This document shows positions 26,067 through 34,383 of a stretch of 64,000 nucleotides of DNA, piece after piece. The notes beneath the pieces are model-generated. The model was not told where the DNA came from. It was given only the letters and a program-made list of their open reading frames with translations, and did not search any database. The stretch is from a virus: the IMG/VR virus record IMGVR_UViG_3300044971_002537, positions 1-64,000 of that record. One strand, 5' to 3'. Both the position numbers and the translations under genes were made by a program. Position 1 is the stretch's first letter. Every line of letters starts with the position of its first letter.

Positions 26067-27683
26067 CTATTCCTCACACATCACTCTCTTATTTTCAGAG
26101 ATTATTTGCCACAGTGGAGTCGGAACACCATCTTCACATAGAAGCTTATGGTCTAGAGAGCATTCAATTTCATATCCGTCCTCTAAACAGACCTTGAATA
26201 GTTCCACCTCGCCATTTTCCATTTTATCTAGAACTTTAACCATGCCGTCTGGACTATTGACACAATCCCCTATCTTGAGTTCATCTATAGTTAAATTACC
26301 CCTATTAGAATCTACTATAGATAAAGGAGATACGCATTTATTAAACCCGTATCTCGCAGAAGCTTTGATATTGTCAAATAGTGATTTTGCTTCTTCGTCT
26401 TTTAGAATACCGACTCTCTTACATCCAGACAAGAATTGGTTTTCCAGAGAGAATAACTTTTTCGCATCCTTCTTCGCCGCCCCCTTCATCATTGAAAGAC
26501 TGTCAGCGGAGTTGAAGCCAGACAGTATCTTACAAATTCTCAGTAGGGTTTCTTGATAGATTAGGACACCGTAAGTGTCGATCACTTTGTTAATCGGAGT
26601 ATCATCTACTGCCTCTATTCCGTTCTTTCTATCAGCATAGACCTTGGTCATTGACCTTCCGGTCGTATCCCTAGCCTGAAGCGAACCGGGACGAATCACG
26701 CTTATGACTGCTGCAAGCTCTTCGATATCGCGAGGGCGAATTTCCTTAGACCAGTCCCTGCCGAGATGATTTTCGATCTGAAAACAACCCTTAGTATTTC
26801 CGGACCCAATAACATTCCAAGCTTCTTCGTCCGTAAGGGGCACGTCTACGATCCCAACGCCGTAGGCTTCTTGAATCTTATTGAGAATATCTACCCCGAG
26901 AAAGTCGAACTTAACAAGACCGGCCTTCTCCAGCCATGCCATATCAAAGGCGGCTATCGCCGAGCCATCTTTGGCGAGGCACATTGGGCTAACTTTAGCC
27001 ACTTCCTCAGAGGAAATGATTACGCCTGCTGCGTGTTTGCCCTGATTCTGGAAGGTCCCCTCTAGGGCGATAGCCTTACGGAAGATGTCGGCGTAGTCGC
27101 CGACTAAGATACCATCCTCAATTCGGCAATAGTCTGCGATTTTATCTCCATCGTTATGGAGCATCCATGAGATGATACTGTCTTCCCCTGTCTCTTCAAG
27201 TTGGTCGGAGATGGCTGCTTCGTCGGGGATTCCCTCCGTGACGATATTCATAGTTTCAAAGTCATAGCCGCCCTCGACTCGCATGACAGCTTTAACTGCG
27301 GAACGTCCCGATAACCGACCGAAGGTTGTAATCTGGCAGACCTTGTCAGGACCATACTTGGTCCTAACGTAATCGATAGCCTTCTCACGATAGTCCGTAG
27401 GAAAGTCCACGTCGATGTCGGGGAGGGCCGTAGAGGCCTTCGTGAAGGAGCAAGGCTTAGTTAGGTCGATATGGTCGACCTTGCCCGCTATGTACATAAT
27501 GAAGGAGTTCTTGGGATTACTCCGATCAAGCTGCACGTTCTTTAGAACGTGCTCATAGTAGGCTTTACCATCCGGCAACGAGTCTCGCAGAGACTCCTCT
27601 TCCAGTAAAAAGGAAGCGGCCCCATCAGAGATTTCCAGATGGCGTTCTAAGGAAATGATTTGCTCTGTCGACAATCCGGTCAT
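26067..27683 (-). CDS. dnaE: DNA polymerase III alpha, catalytic core with intein N-half
   Basis: 538 aa. Palm/fingers motifs: LPDIDVDF (catalytic Asp pair) near residue 86, QITTFGRLSGRSAVKAVMRV, KFDFLGVDILNKI (third Asp), GCFQIE, and the YGFNK before the junction. Residue 450 is the intein Cys1. Then come an A-block (CVSPLSIVDS...IGDCV) and a B-block with SLDHKLL, 89 aa in all, ending at the stop codon. The PHP domain and the GRGSSAG palm segment are absent here and are found at 35122-36108. GGAG 6 nt before ATG 27683. Confidence 0.9.
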   Translation of the reverse strand: MTGLSTEQIISLERHLEISDGAASFLLEEESLRDSLPDGKAYYEHVLKNVQLDRSNPKNSFIMYIAGKVDHIDLTKPCSFTKASTALPDIDVDFPTDYREKAIDYVRTKYGPDKVCQITTFGRLSGRSAVKAVMRVEGGYDFETMNIVTEGIPDEAAISDQLEETGEDSIISWMLHNDGDKIADYCRIEDGILVGDYADIFRKAIALEGTFQNQGKHAAGVIISSEEVAKVSPMCLAKDGSAIAAFDMAWLEKAGLVKFDFLGVDILNKIQEAYGVGIVDVPLTDEEAWNVIGSGNTKGCFQIENHLGRDWSKEIRPRDIEELAAVISVIRPGSLQARDTTGRSMTKVYADRKNGIEAVDDTPINKVIDTYGVLIYQETLLRICKILSGFNSADSLSMMKGAAKKDAKKLFSLENQFLSGCKRVGILKDEEAKSLFDNIKASARYGFNKCVSPLSIVDSNRGNLTIDELKIGDCVNSPDGMVKVLDKMENGEVELFKVCLEDGYEIECSLDHKLLCEDGVPTPLWQIISENKRVMCEE

Positions 27684-27684
27684 A

Positions 27685-27924
27685 TTAGTCTCCGCAATTC
27701 CCAAAAGCAGTTCCAAGAATTCCACTCAGGCCATCTCCATCTCCACTGTCGGCTTTAAGCCTCATGATCCTGTCAATGCTAGCCTGACCCATTTTAACAT
27801 GGGAGAGTGAGATTTGCAAGGAGATATCTGACTTAAGCAGATTGGGATAGTCAGCCTCTAATGCTTCGGAAGGACTTCCTCGTTTTTCGAGCCAAAATTC
27901 CCACATATCTATGTTTTCACTCAT
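27685..27924 (-). CDS. hypothetical protein upstream of dnaE core
   Basis: 79 aa, helical, ending in a Gly/Asp-rich stretch. The stop lies next to the ribosome-binding site of the polymerase piece, so it is coupled to it. Function unknown. Confidence 0.5.
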   Translation of the reverse strand: MSENIDMWEFWLEKRGSPSEALEADYPNLLKSDISLQISLSHVKMGQASIDRIMRLKADSGDGDGLSGILGTAFGNCGD

Positions 27925-27950
27925 GCCACTAACTGAGGACCTTAGGCCCG

Positions 27951-28214
27951 TCAGCCCCTTTCTATTTTACTGTGAGGCACAGCCTCTTGACACTCACATG
28001 GTTGGGAGATATGAACTCGTAGAGCCTCAGTGATTTGCTCATCACCGTCACCACCAATAGTATGCTCGCCGCAGGCGAGACACATGTTGACTATGAGTTC
28101 TGGCACCAGAACCCTATGTATGACCTTATCAGATTTGCATTTCCAAGCCTGATCTTTAAGCACGGTTTTAGTGCTTGGTTGTTTACAATTAAAGCACGGA
28201 CTTACGTGAGGCAT
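27951..28214 (-). CDS. YgiT-type zinc-finger protein
   Basis: 87 aa. Two Cys pairs, CFNC (residues 7-10) and CLAC-GEH (near residue 46), spaced with the VLVPELIV strand in the manner of YgiT/MqsA N-terminal zinc domains. The C-terminus has no HTH, so it is not a complete MqsA antitoxin. Start at 28214 with AAGGGA. Confidence 0.65.
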   Translation of the reverse strand: MPHVSPCFNCKQPSTKTVLKDQAWKCKSDKVIHRVLVPELIVNMCLACGEHTIGGDGDEQITEALRVHISQPCECQEAVPHSKIERG

Positions 28215-28675
28215 GATTGTCCCTTTCTTGCTGCGGGCGTAGCCCAAAGCAAGTTATTATAGAGCAAAGCGAAGCTATTGCAAGTGACTTCGTTGCGAGT
28301 TTTATAGAAAATGTGGGCGATCTCATGAAAGATAGAGAAAGTGAATTCTCTCATCCCGCAACCTTCGAAGGTCACTGATACCGCTGGCTCGGTAGCTAAG
28401 CCCAATAGACACATGTCCTTATTGATAGATGGCTGTCTATACACCTGATGATGATATAAGAGTTCGCCAGATTCATCCACATAGGCAGACGTATACTTCT
28501 CATCTGCAACACATTTCGTGTAATATTCAAGCATAGAAGGCCAAGATAGCGGCCAAATACCTTGGAGCATACCTAGAGCTGTATTATAGACATCGACATC
28601 CGGGATATCTAGACCCCGCTCGGAGAGACTTTGCCTAACTTTGTTTCTTAGGTAGATAGCGGTGGTCATGTTCAT
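28202..28675 (-). CDS. HExxH metallopeptidase-like protein
   Basis: 157 aa. IFHEIAHIFY near residue 117 is the zinc HExxH motif, followed by E-V-T-C-N-SFA that supplies the third ligand Glu, as in ImmA/IrrE-type peptidases. The N-terminal part is helical. It might cleave a host regulator or repressor. ATGA-coupled to the upstream gene and overlapping the zinc-finger gene by 13 nt. Confidence 0.75.
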   Translation of the reverse strand: MNMTTAIYLRNKVRQSLSERGLDIPDVDVYNTALGMLQGIWPLSWPSMLEYYTKCVADEKYTSAYVDESGELLYHHQVYRQPSINKDMCLLGLATEPAVSVTFEGCGMREFTFSIFHEIAHIFYKTRNEVTCNSFALLYNNLLWATPAARKGQSCLT

Positions 28676-28890
28676 GGCTTCGTCCTTATGTAAGCAATTA
28701 ACCTAGCTGCTTCTTCCTTCGTGAGTTTGGCGATAATCTCACCAATCTCTTCTGGAAAGTCTCCAGCGAGAACTTCTTGGCTATTCGGTGGAGATGGAGG
28801 AACAAGTCCCAGAGCTTCCAGAATGTATTCATTACTGAATGCTTCTTCCATATCTCCGAATCGAATTGGAAGAAAAGAACCTGTTGACAT
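28672..28890 (-). CDS. hypothetical protein
   Basis: 72 aa from MSTGSFLPIRFG, with GGGGTG 6 nt upstream. Two helices joined by a Pro-rich loop; C-terminal EEAARLIAYIR helix. No family. Confidence 0.5.
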   Translation of the reverse strand: MSTGSFLPIRFGDMEEAFSNEYILEALGLVPPSPPNSQEVLAGDFPEEIGEIIAKLTKEEAARLIAYIRTKP

Positions 28891-29300
28891 TAATAGCACC
28901 CCAAAATGGCTTTATCTTTACTGGCCGCGACGATGATATTTTTTCTTTCATATGCCAGACTCCCACCCATCTTCTTGTAGAAGTCCAAATATGTCCCGTC
29001 TGACCCATCATCGTTCTTGTTTAATCCGATTACAAACTCGACTTCGATCCCATATATCGTATTTACGTGTCCGGGACCAGTTTTTGGCCAAGCTTCTGTG
29101 TATGGTAGGAGCACCATAATCTCTGGAAGTTGGTTTATATCTATGAATAGTGTCTCTGGTTCTATGCCATTCCTTTTAGCGATCGCTATAAGTAAACAGA
29201 TAAGCCTTTTAGAGATCCTACCTTTGAACGAGTCAGAGTCTATGTCATATACCATCATGTCTCTATCGAGACCATCTTTGATGAGTTCGTATAGAGTCAA
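28890..29300 (-). CDS. hypothetical protein, TTG start
   Basis: 136 aa. I use the TTG at 29300 because GGGAGG lies 6 nt before it and it overlaps the previous stop (TTGA); the longer frame would overlap the whole upstream gene. Alternating alpha/beta elements (IEVEFVIGLN, KNIIVAAS) suggest a small Rossmann-like fold. Not recognised. Confidence 0.6.
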   Translation of the reverse strand: MTLYELIKDGLDRDMMVYDIDSDSFKGRISKRLICLLIAIAKRNGIEPETLFIDINQLPEIMVLLPYTEAWPKTGPGHVNTIYGIEVEFVIGLNKNDDGSDGTYLDFYKKMGGSLAYERKNIIVAASKDKAILGCY

Positions 29301-29539
29301 AGCTTTGCCTCCCAGCTTTGTGCCAAAGCATCTAATTCTTCGGGAAGAATATAATCCGATACCGAATAGTTTACCTCCATGCTGTATCGATTCACCAACC
29401 TTAGATCGCTCAGTAGTTCTTCGAGTTGAGACTTGGCAAATTCTATCATGATATCCGCAATACTGCCAGAGCAATCTGACCAACTTTCTCCGTTGGCCTC
29501 ATCCCACTCTTCGATCAATTTTCTCGCTGCTTCGTTCAT
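29297..29539 (-). CDS. hypothetical acidic protein
   Basis: 80 aa, mostly helical and acidic, coupled at both ends by 4-nt overlaps. No domain recognised. Confidence 0.5.
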   Translation of the reverse strand: MNEAARKLIEEWDEANGESWSDCSGSIADIMIEFAKSQLEELLSDLRLVNRYSMEVNYSVSDYILPEELDALAQSWEAKL

Positions 29540-30036
29540 TTGGTCCAGTCCGTAACAAATTGTTTCCAGTGGGCATACTCATCAGGGCTTAGACATGGAG
29601 TGGGCCCATCATCAAACAGATGCGGCATGTCTGGATAGGGGAATTCTTCGTAGAGACTTTCGCAATAGTGTAGAGTAGATATCTTTTTCAAGACATTCTC
29701 GACGAAGAATTCAATTTCCCCCTCGTAATTCTTAAGAGAGCAAGCGAACTCCCAAAAACCAGTTTCTTTATCGTAACGACTGCCACCATCTGGGTTTTCT
29801 ACCCTATCGCCAAAATCGTCTGGCATATAGGCTAGCATTCCGAAAGGAATAAAACCACACCGATCAAACCTGCACCATTTCTTTAGCGAGTCTGCCTCGT
29901 CGGGGAAATTATGCTGGTTAGTCTCGATAGACTTTTCCCAACGCATTGATTCATCGTCTGAGTGGAGAGAGGCGATTAGCCCCCTAAATTTTGGATGAAC
30001 TTCAACATGGGCTCTTAAGCCCGTATACATACCCAT
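29536..30036 (-). CDS. hypothetical protein
   Basis: 166 aa from MGMYTGLRAHVEV. The ribosome-binding site is GGAGG followed by CGTAGCT, a variant of the GGCGAAGCC element. An aromatic and acidic C-terminus (HLFDDGPTP) follows an alpha/beta body. This protein type, with an early 'GLRA.V.V.P.FRG' segment, recurs in phage early regions, but I cannot name it. Confidence 0.55.
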   Translation of the reverse strand: MGMYTGLRAHVEVHPKFRGLIASLHSDDESMRWEKSIETNQHNFPDEADSLKKWCRFDRCGFIPFGMLAYMPDDFGDRVENPDGGSRYDKETGFWEFACSLKNYEGEIEFFVENVLKKISTLHYCESLYEEFPYPDMPHLFDDGPTPCLSPDEYAHWKQFVTDWTK

Positions 30037-30038
30037 AG

Positions 30039-30524
30039 CTACGCCTCCCAATCATTATTTATATTGCAGGTTTTTATCTGATCCCAGAGTAGAGGGACGC
30101 CACCGGCGTCCTCCCAGTCTCTAAGATTCAGGAACGTACAAAACCCAGACTCTTGCTCTGGTTTCGAATGATCTCTTCCCCAAAATGGGCACAATCTCTC
30201 ACCCTCATAACAATATTGACCTGATGGGATTAGCTTCTGTTTAATCTCCCATACGGCCACACCATATGATATGGCTGTATTGTAGTCTGTTTGCTTTTCT
30301 TTTGGTATTTTTACGTAACCATCAGATAATAAGTCAATTTCCCATCGATTAACGTATCCTTTACTAGGATCAGCATCAGATACATTCAGGGCATACCAGA
30401 ACTCGTCACCCCTGACTAGGTTCCAGTTACCATTGAGAACATATCCTTGCTGGATTTTATCATTCTGGAATTTCTTGACTAGAACGGCAAGACGCAGCCA
30501 CGGCATGACATAATAGTTATCCAT
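30039..30524 (-). CDS. hypothetical protein
   Basis: 161 aa, rich in Trp and Tyr; a CPFWGRDH segment near residue 112 and one extra Cys could bind metal. GAGGCGAAG lies before the ATG. Not recognised. Confidence 0.55.
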   Translation of the reverse strand: MDNYYVMPWLRLAVLVKKFQNDKIQQGYVLNGNWNLVRGDEFWYALNVSDADPSKGYVNRWEIDLLSDGYVKIPKEKQTDYNTAISYGVAVWEIKQKLIPSGQYCYEGERLCPFWGRDHSKPEQESGFCTFLNLRDWEDAGGVPLLWDQIKTCNINNDWEA

Positions 30525-30974
30525 CTACTTCGCCTCGATTTGAGCTAATGGCTCACTTCCGAACCTCATTGGCACGTTATATTGGACTCCCCAGTATTCT
30601 GGCCGATCTCGGCCTTCAGCCCTCAATCGGTCCCACGCCAGCCTATGGCGAAGCACCTGCATTATATCCCAAGCTACAGTGCTTTCCGGATATATCTTAT
30701 TGCCAACCCCATAAGAGGCATTCTTCTCCAGCTCCGGAAAGATGACGCCCTTAAGAGCGTCAAATAGGTACTCTGAATTCCAATTGAATGAGCCGTTAGG
30801 CTCACACCAGCGGTCACCAAAAAGATTGCGTAGTTCGTCAATCTGCCCATGTTTTAGGCGTGAGTAGACTTCCAATGCTTCACAGATTATACGAGCCTGC
30901 TCTTTATTGATGGTGAGTGTGTAATCACCAGACGGTAATGATTCTTTGGAGTTCGTCTTCTTCATATTCGTCAT
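30525..30974 (-). CDS. conserved phage protein (helical, early region)
   Basis: 149 aa. LTINKEQARIICEALEVYSRLKHGQIDEL matches a helical N-terminal pattern common in small phage early proteins of unknown function. Either ATG at 30974 or 30965 could be used; neither has ideal spacing to GAGG. It overlaps the upstream gene by 50 nt. Confidence 0.6.
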   Translation of the reverse strand: MTNMKKTNSKESLPSGDYTLTINKEQARIICEALEVYSRLKHGQIDELRNLFGDRWCEPNGSFNWNSEYLFDALKGVIFPELEKNASYGVGNKIYPESTVAWDIMQVLRHRLAWDRLRAEGRDRPEYWGVQYNVPMRFGSEPLAQIEAK

Positions 30975-31152
30975 AGTCCTCTTCTGCTATAACCTCGAAA
31001 TAGTATGGGCCACCAGTCGCTAAGTCTTCTTGAATACCTCCTGCTGGGATGAAAGAGTTACCCTCATCATCGGTAGCCTTGATGACCTTACAGTCACCAA
31101 GACCGGCATCGACTAGTTCTTTGCATTGTTTGAGTAGTTCATTCAGAGTCAT
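30925..31152 (-). CDS. small acidic conserved phage protein
   Basis: 75 aa. LNELLKQCKELVDAGLGDCKV then a DDEGN loop and an acidic tail; this 'LxxLVxxGxGDxxV...DDEGN' arrangement recurs among phage hypothetical proteins. AGGAG 6 nt before ATG. Confidence 0.6.
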   Translation of the reverse strand: MTLNELLKQCKELVDAGLGDCKVIKATDDEGNSFIPAGGIQEDLATGGPYYFEVIAEEDYDEYEEDELQRIITVW

Positions 31153-31161
31153 TTAATTCTC

Positions 31162-31419
31162 CTAAAATTGAGATGCGTTTTGAGTTTGTAGCAATTTAAC
31201 AAGTGTATCAATCGCTTCTTCGCGAGTATCGAATGTCCCCGCTTGGCAGCAGTATGATTGACCACTTCTGACTTCAATGTGACCAACTTGGCCCATGGTC
31301 AGTGTCACTTCAATAATCTTCTCGTACTTTTCGTTGTCCAGACTTTCGCGTACTGAATAATGGCCAAGTTCAGACAGTATAGGATTAGAAAACCTTGAGT
31401 GCGTTATCATTTGATCCAT
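31162..31419 (-). CDS. hypothetical protein
   Basis: 85 aa. A beta-type middle (GQVGHIEVRSGQSYCCQAG) precedes a C-terminal helix with EEAIDTLVKLL, like a dsRNA-binding or 'YccG-like' repeat half, but not assignable. Weak ribosome-binding site. Confidence 0.5.
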   Translation of the reverse strand: MDQMITHSRFSNPILSELGHYSVRESLDNEKYEKIIEVTLTMGQVGHIEVRSGQSYCCQAGTFDTREEAIDTLVKLLQTQNASQF

Positions 31420-31435
31420 CTTTCATTTTGCTGTA

Positions 31436-31648
31436 CTAAAATTGAGATCCATCTGGGTATTGCCTATTTCCCTCTATGATTGTCAATTCATCAATTGCAT
31501 CTTTAAGGGCCTTATTAGTGGCCGAACGGGTCATCATAACACTCATAGACTGGCCACATGGACCAGTGCAATAGTGGATGCGTAAAGCCTCTAATCGCTC
31601 TACTAGCGACAGCCTGTCCCACTTTTGTGGGCCTTTAATCCACAGCAT
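31436..31648 (-). CDS. hypothetical protein
   Basis: 70 aa, basic, helical, with a CTGPCG pair near residue 27. GAGGG 8 nt upstream; 14-nt overlap with the upstream gene. Confidence 0.5.
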   Translation of the reverse strand: MLWIKGPQKWDRLSLVERLEALRIHYCTGPCGQSMSVMMTRSATNKALKDAIDELTIIEGNRQYPDGSQF

Positions 31649-31937
31649 GTTCGGTTCCCTCGCGTAGGTCAGTGATTCGAATCTCTCTCCGGTCGGACCA
31701 AGCTTCCCGACTTAGCTTTTTCGCATAGGTCTGGGCAAGTTCAAGAGTCTCGAATTTTCTTTTACCGGACCACTCCATCATAAACTGGAAAACTCGATTT
31801 GCAACATATTTGTAGCGAGTTTCCACGAGAAACGGCTTATCTGACTTCTTGGGCTTCGCCCTAGCTTTGGTTTCATCGGGAGCATGAAATGCCTCCTCTT
31901 TTCGATCATTTGGGGATTTTTCCCAGTCATTCCTCAT
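31635..31937 (-). CDS. hypothetical basic protein
   Basis: 100 aa from MRNDWEK. The first 35 residues are charged and disordered; the rest has strands and a helix (RKFETLELAQTYAKKLS). It contains one copy of the dispersed CCGGTAAAAG DNA motif (31757-31770). Not recognised. Confidence 0.5.
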   Translation of the reverse strand: MRNDWEKSPNDRKEEAFHAPDETKARAKPKKSDKPFLVETRYKYVANRVFQFMMEWSGKRKFETLELAQTYAKKLSREAWSDRREIRITDLREGTEHAVD

Positions 31938-32232
31938 GACCAACCCTATCTAGCTGGACTTCCACTAAAGATGTACCCCTGAATCCATATTGTGGCATGA
32001 ACTCCATATGTAGAATTCTGATGCCTTCTGCGAATTTTACATTGAATTCTTCTGGAGTCATCGCCCAATCCCATCCATCACATTCCGAAAAATGCTCATA
32101 CTTCCAAAAGGTGGAGAGAGCATTTGCTGGGTCTACATAGCTGCTACTATTCTTGTTATATGAATCAGTACCACCATCATACTTGGTGATTTTTCCATCG
32201 TTGTCGATATGGTATACGGTTATGTAGTACAT
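31927..32232 (-). CDS. hypothetical protein
   Basis: 101 aa starting at GAGGCGAAGCC-ATG. Aromatic, with strands at both ends. Overlaps neighbours by 11 and 13 nt. No family. Confidence 0.5.
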   Translation of the reverse strand: MYYITVYHIDNDGKITKYDGGTDSYNKNSSSYVDPANALSTFWKYEHFSECDGWDWAMTPEEFNVKFAEGIRILHMEFMPQYGFRGTSLVEVQLDRVGHEE

Positions 32233-32705
32233 GGCTTCGCCTCTAGGTATATGGGCTCTGTAGTAAAATAGATATCGAATTCATCTATAGAACATTGTTC
32301 CCCGTCGAAATAAGCTTCGCCAATTTTGACACTCTTAGACTCAGATTCGTTCTCCTTAATCCTAGTTCCACGAAGAAGTAAGGTGTCACTCTTAAGAGCT
32401 TCTAGATATTCCGACAAGGTAATTCTTCTCATGCCTTCATATTCGAGGGCTTCGGTTCCGACCTTATACCAACCATCCTCTCGGGCCACTAGGCCCACAT
32501 AGATAGTGATACTAGCAATGCTCTGAATCTCTAGCATAAGGTGTAGGATAGCATCTTCAAGAGATCCGCCTATTGCTTCAGAGCTAAAGAACTGGTTTTC
32601 TGCCTTCCACCACGTCTCACCCCTAGGCCCCTTCTCCCAAAACTGGCAGAGTTCAGGAGACGGGGTTACTTCGAACAATTCTCTTTTACTGATCTGAAAC
32701 TTCAT
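32220..32705 (-). CDS. hypothetical protein
   Basis: 161 aa, with ribosome-binding element AAGGCGAAGCCC directly before ATG. Alpha/beta, acidic C-terminal half. A CAGTAAAAG motif copy lies at its 5' end (32680-32694). Not recognised. Confidence 0.5.
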   Translation of the reverse strand: MKFQISKRELFEVTPSPELCQFWEKGPRGETWWKAENQFFSSEAIGGSLEDAILHLMLEIQSIASITIYVGLVAREDGWYKVGTEALEYEGMRRITLSEYLEALKSDTLLLRGTRIKENESESKSVKIGEAYFDGEQCSIDEFDIYFTTEPIYLEAKPCTT

Positions 32706-32735
32706 GGGCTTCGCCTTGCTGCGGGGCGTCAGCCC

Positions 32736-33179
32736 CTAGTTGCTTACTATGCTGGATTTCTCGCCAATCTTATGATCCACAATACCCGCCACCCCTTCAA
32801 AAACAGGTAGGACATCCCTAGTGGCCGGGAAGACTGGTGGGAATAGGAAATATTCACCCTTATTAAAATCCTGCAGATCCTTTACCTCTCTAAGGAGGGA
32901 TATCCCAATACTCCATATTTCCTCTGGAGGTATGGTGAAGTAGGCACTCCCGTATCCCTCCCACAATTTGAAGCTTTCCTCGATAGAGGATGGAACTCCA
33001 GTTCCAATGAGTCTTGCAGACTCCACGAACTCTTCCATGACTGACGTATGGATTGGTACGAAGGGAAACTGGGCAACCACACCAGCTACAATCTTTTGGA
33101 GAGCGACTATATAGATATCCCTGATCCTATTGATAACTAGGATAGAGAGGTCCTCAAGTTGATATGCATTGCCAATCAT
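32736..33179 (-). CDS. hypothetical protein
   Basis: 147 aa from MIGNAYQLEDL; the start overlaps the previous stop by ATGA, which argues against the longer frame. Mostly hydrophobic helices without clear membrane segments. Unknown. Confidence 0.55.
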   Translation of the reverse strand: MIGNAYQLEDLSILVINRIRDIYIVALQKIVAGVVAQFPFVPIHTSVMEEFVESARLIGTGVPSSIEESFKLWEGYGSAYFTIPPEEIWSIGISLLREVKDLQDFNKGEYFLFPPVFPATRDVLPVFEGVAGIVDHKIGEKSSIVSN

Positions 33180-33427
33180 GTTCTCGTGCTTTTCAAAATT
33201 TTCCCATTGATTTCTGGGTAATTGGTAGCCCAAATTACAAACCGAGTGTATTCTCTTTTACCGGATTTCTCCAAAGTAAGAGCCAATAGCTCAGCGTCTA
33301 TAATGGTTGGAGACCCAATATCTGTGCCATCTTCGCAGCCACTGTAGTGCTCATAACCGATTTCAACTACAACGTCAGGATCGATTCCTTCTAGGAATTC
33401 GATCATGTCTTTCACTTTGAGTTGCAT
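33176..33427 (-). CDS. small conserved phage-type protein
   Basis: 83 aa; LKVKDMIEFLEGIDPDVVVEIGYEHYSG resembles the 'L..L...DPD..V.I' family of short phage and bacterial proteins that sit near replication genes. AGGTG before the ATG. Function unknown. Confidence 0.6.
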   Translation of the reverse strand: MQLKVKDMIEFLEGIDPDVVVEIGYEHYSGCEDGTDIGSPTIIDAELLALTLEKSGKREYTRFVIWATNYPEINGKILKSTRT

Positions 33428-33627
33428 GTGGCACCTAATAGATGTAGGAATAAGGCTTCTGCTTTATCGTCATCGTAAAAACAGTCTAGCTCCGTGAGAT
33501 TTACAGCATCATAGATTGATGGGTAGGCTTTATGAAGCACTATCATTATAGATTGCCCCCATCTTAGGTGCTGATTCTTGATGGCACTTACCATTGTAGT
33601 AAATTTTATGAATTGTTCTAGGTTCAT
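33412..33627 (-). CDS. small conserved phage-type protein
   Basis: 71 aa; LRWGQSIMIVLHKAYPSIYDAV resembles the 'R.GQ..mN.L....P.LY' pattern of many small phage proteins. ATGA-coupled upstream, 16-nt overlap downstream. Confidence 0.6.
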   Translation of the reverse strand: MNLEQFIKFTTMVSAIKNQHLRWGQSIMIVLHKAYPSIYDAVNLTELDCFYDDDKAEALFLHLLGATCNSK

Positions 33628-34214
33628 TTGACGCTCCCATAAGGGTCCCAGCTATCGCAATCATTCATACGGGCCGAAATTCCGTCACACAAGTGTAACA
33701 TCCAAGCCGCACCAGTCTTGGGTGCTACAGGACTACCCCAAGCTCGCTGCCCATGATGGGCTAAGATATTATGGGTGACGGCATTCAGCAGATATTCGCT
33801 TATATAATCATAACGCTCGCATGTCTCTTTGGAGTACGATGCTAGATTCCACTCTATGGCAGACCGACTAATATGATGGATTGTCCGCTTATGCGGGGTA
33901 GAGCCCCAAACTTCATAATCGGAGCCGACAGGTTCATAGTCCCACATCTTGCCGCAGTCGTGGAATAGTGCGGAAAGAAATAGCTCAGTATTATTTAACT
34001 TGTTTCCTAGGTATTCATTGTTCGATATGCAGAGTCGTGCAACCTCGGCAGTGTGTACGACCAACCCATGCTTGCCGTAATGGTGCTGATCTATACGTGA
34101 TGATCCGGACCATAGATAGAATCTATCGTCGTCCAATACGTGACTAGCAATACCTCCAACACACAGCGAGTCTGCTACTCGTTCTAGGTATTTGAGCGAT
34201 TCTTTTGGTGTCAT
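33624..34214 (-). CDS. HD-domain phosphohydrolase
   Basis: 196 aa. HD-family metal ligands are visible: GKHGLVVHTAEVA, LFHDCGKMWDYE, then HHISRSAIEW, HNILAHHGQRAWGSP, and a final LHLCDGIS Asp. The order H...HD...H...H...D and the HGQRAWGSP element resemble the YhaM/3'-5' exoribonuclease-type HD proteins. It could hydrolyse nucleotides or RNA ends. Start at 34214 with AAGGGA. Confidence 0.8.
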   Translation of the reverse strand: MTPKESLKYLERVADSLCVGGIASHVLDDDRFYLWSGSSRIDQHHYGKHGLVVHTAEVARLCISNNEYLGNKLNNTELFLSALFHDCGKMWDYEPVGSDYEVWGSTPHKRTIHHISRSAIEWNLASYSKETCERYDYISEYLLNAVTHNILAHHGQRAWGSPVAPKTGAAWMLHLCDGISARMNDCDSWDPYGSVK

Positions 34215-34215
34215 T

Positions 34216-34383
34216 TTAGTCCCTTGTACGAAACAGATCCACAGGATCAATTGGTTTTATTACTGGAATATCATTATTGCCAGTCTCTATCCAGTGGACA
34301 GTGTACAGGCCGATCTTGGGATGGTAGTAAACTTTCTGGCTCTCGTCGTGGAGTTGTCTGAGTTCAGTCTGTGAGAGGCTCAT
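34216..34383 (-). CDS. 55-aa hypothetical protein
   Basis: The ATG at 34383 overlaps the upstream stop by ATGA; the frame ends one base before the HD gene start region. It reads SLSQTELRQLHDES... with a beta-hairpin-like middle (KIGLYTVHWIETG) and a Pro/Asp tail. Too short to classify but coding is well supported by tight coupling. Confidence 0.55.
   Translation of the reverse strand: MSLSQTELRQLHDESQKVYYHPKIGLYTVHWIETGNNDIPVIKPIDPVDLFRTRD

Noticed and set aside
27985-28015. Plus-strand TTGACA inside the YgiT-type gene
   Set aside because: It lies antisense within a coding region and no gene follows on that strand.
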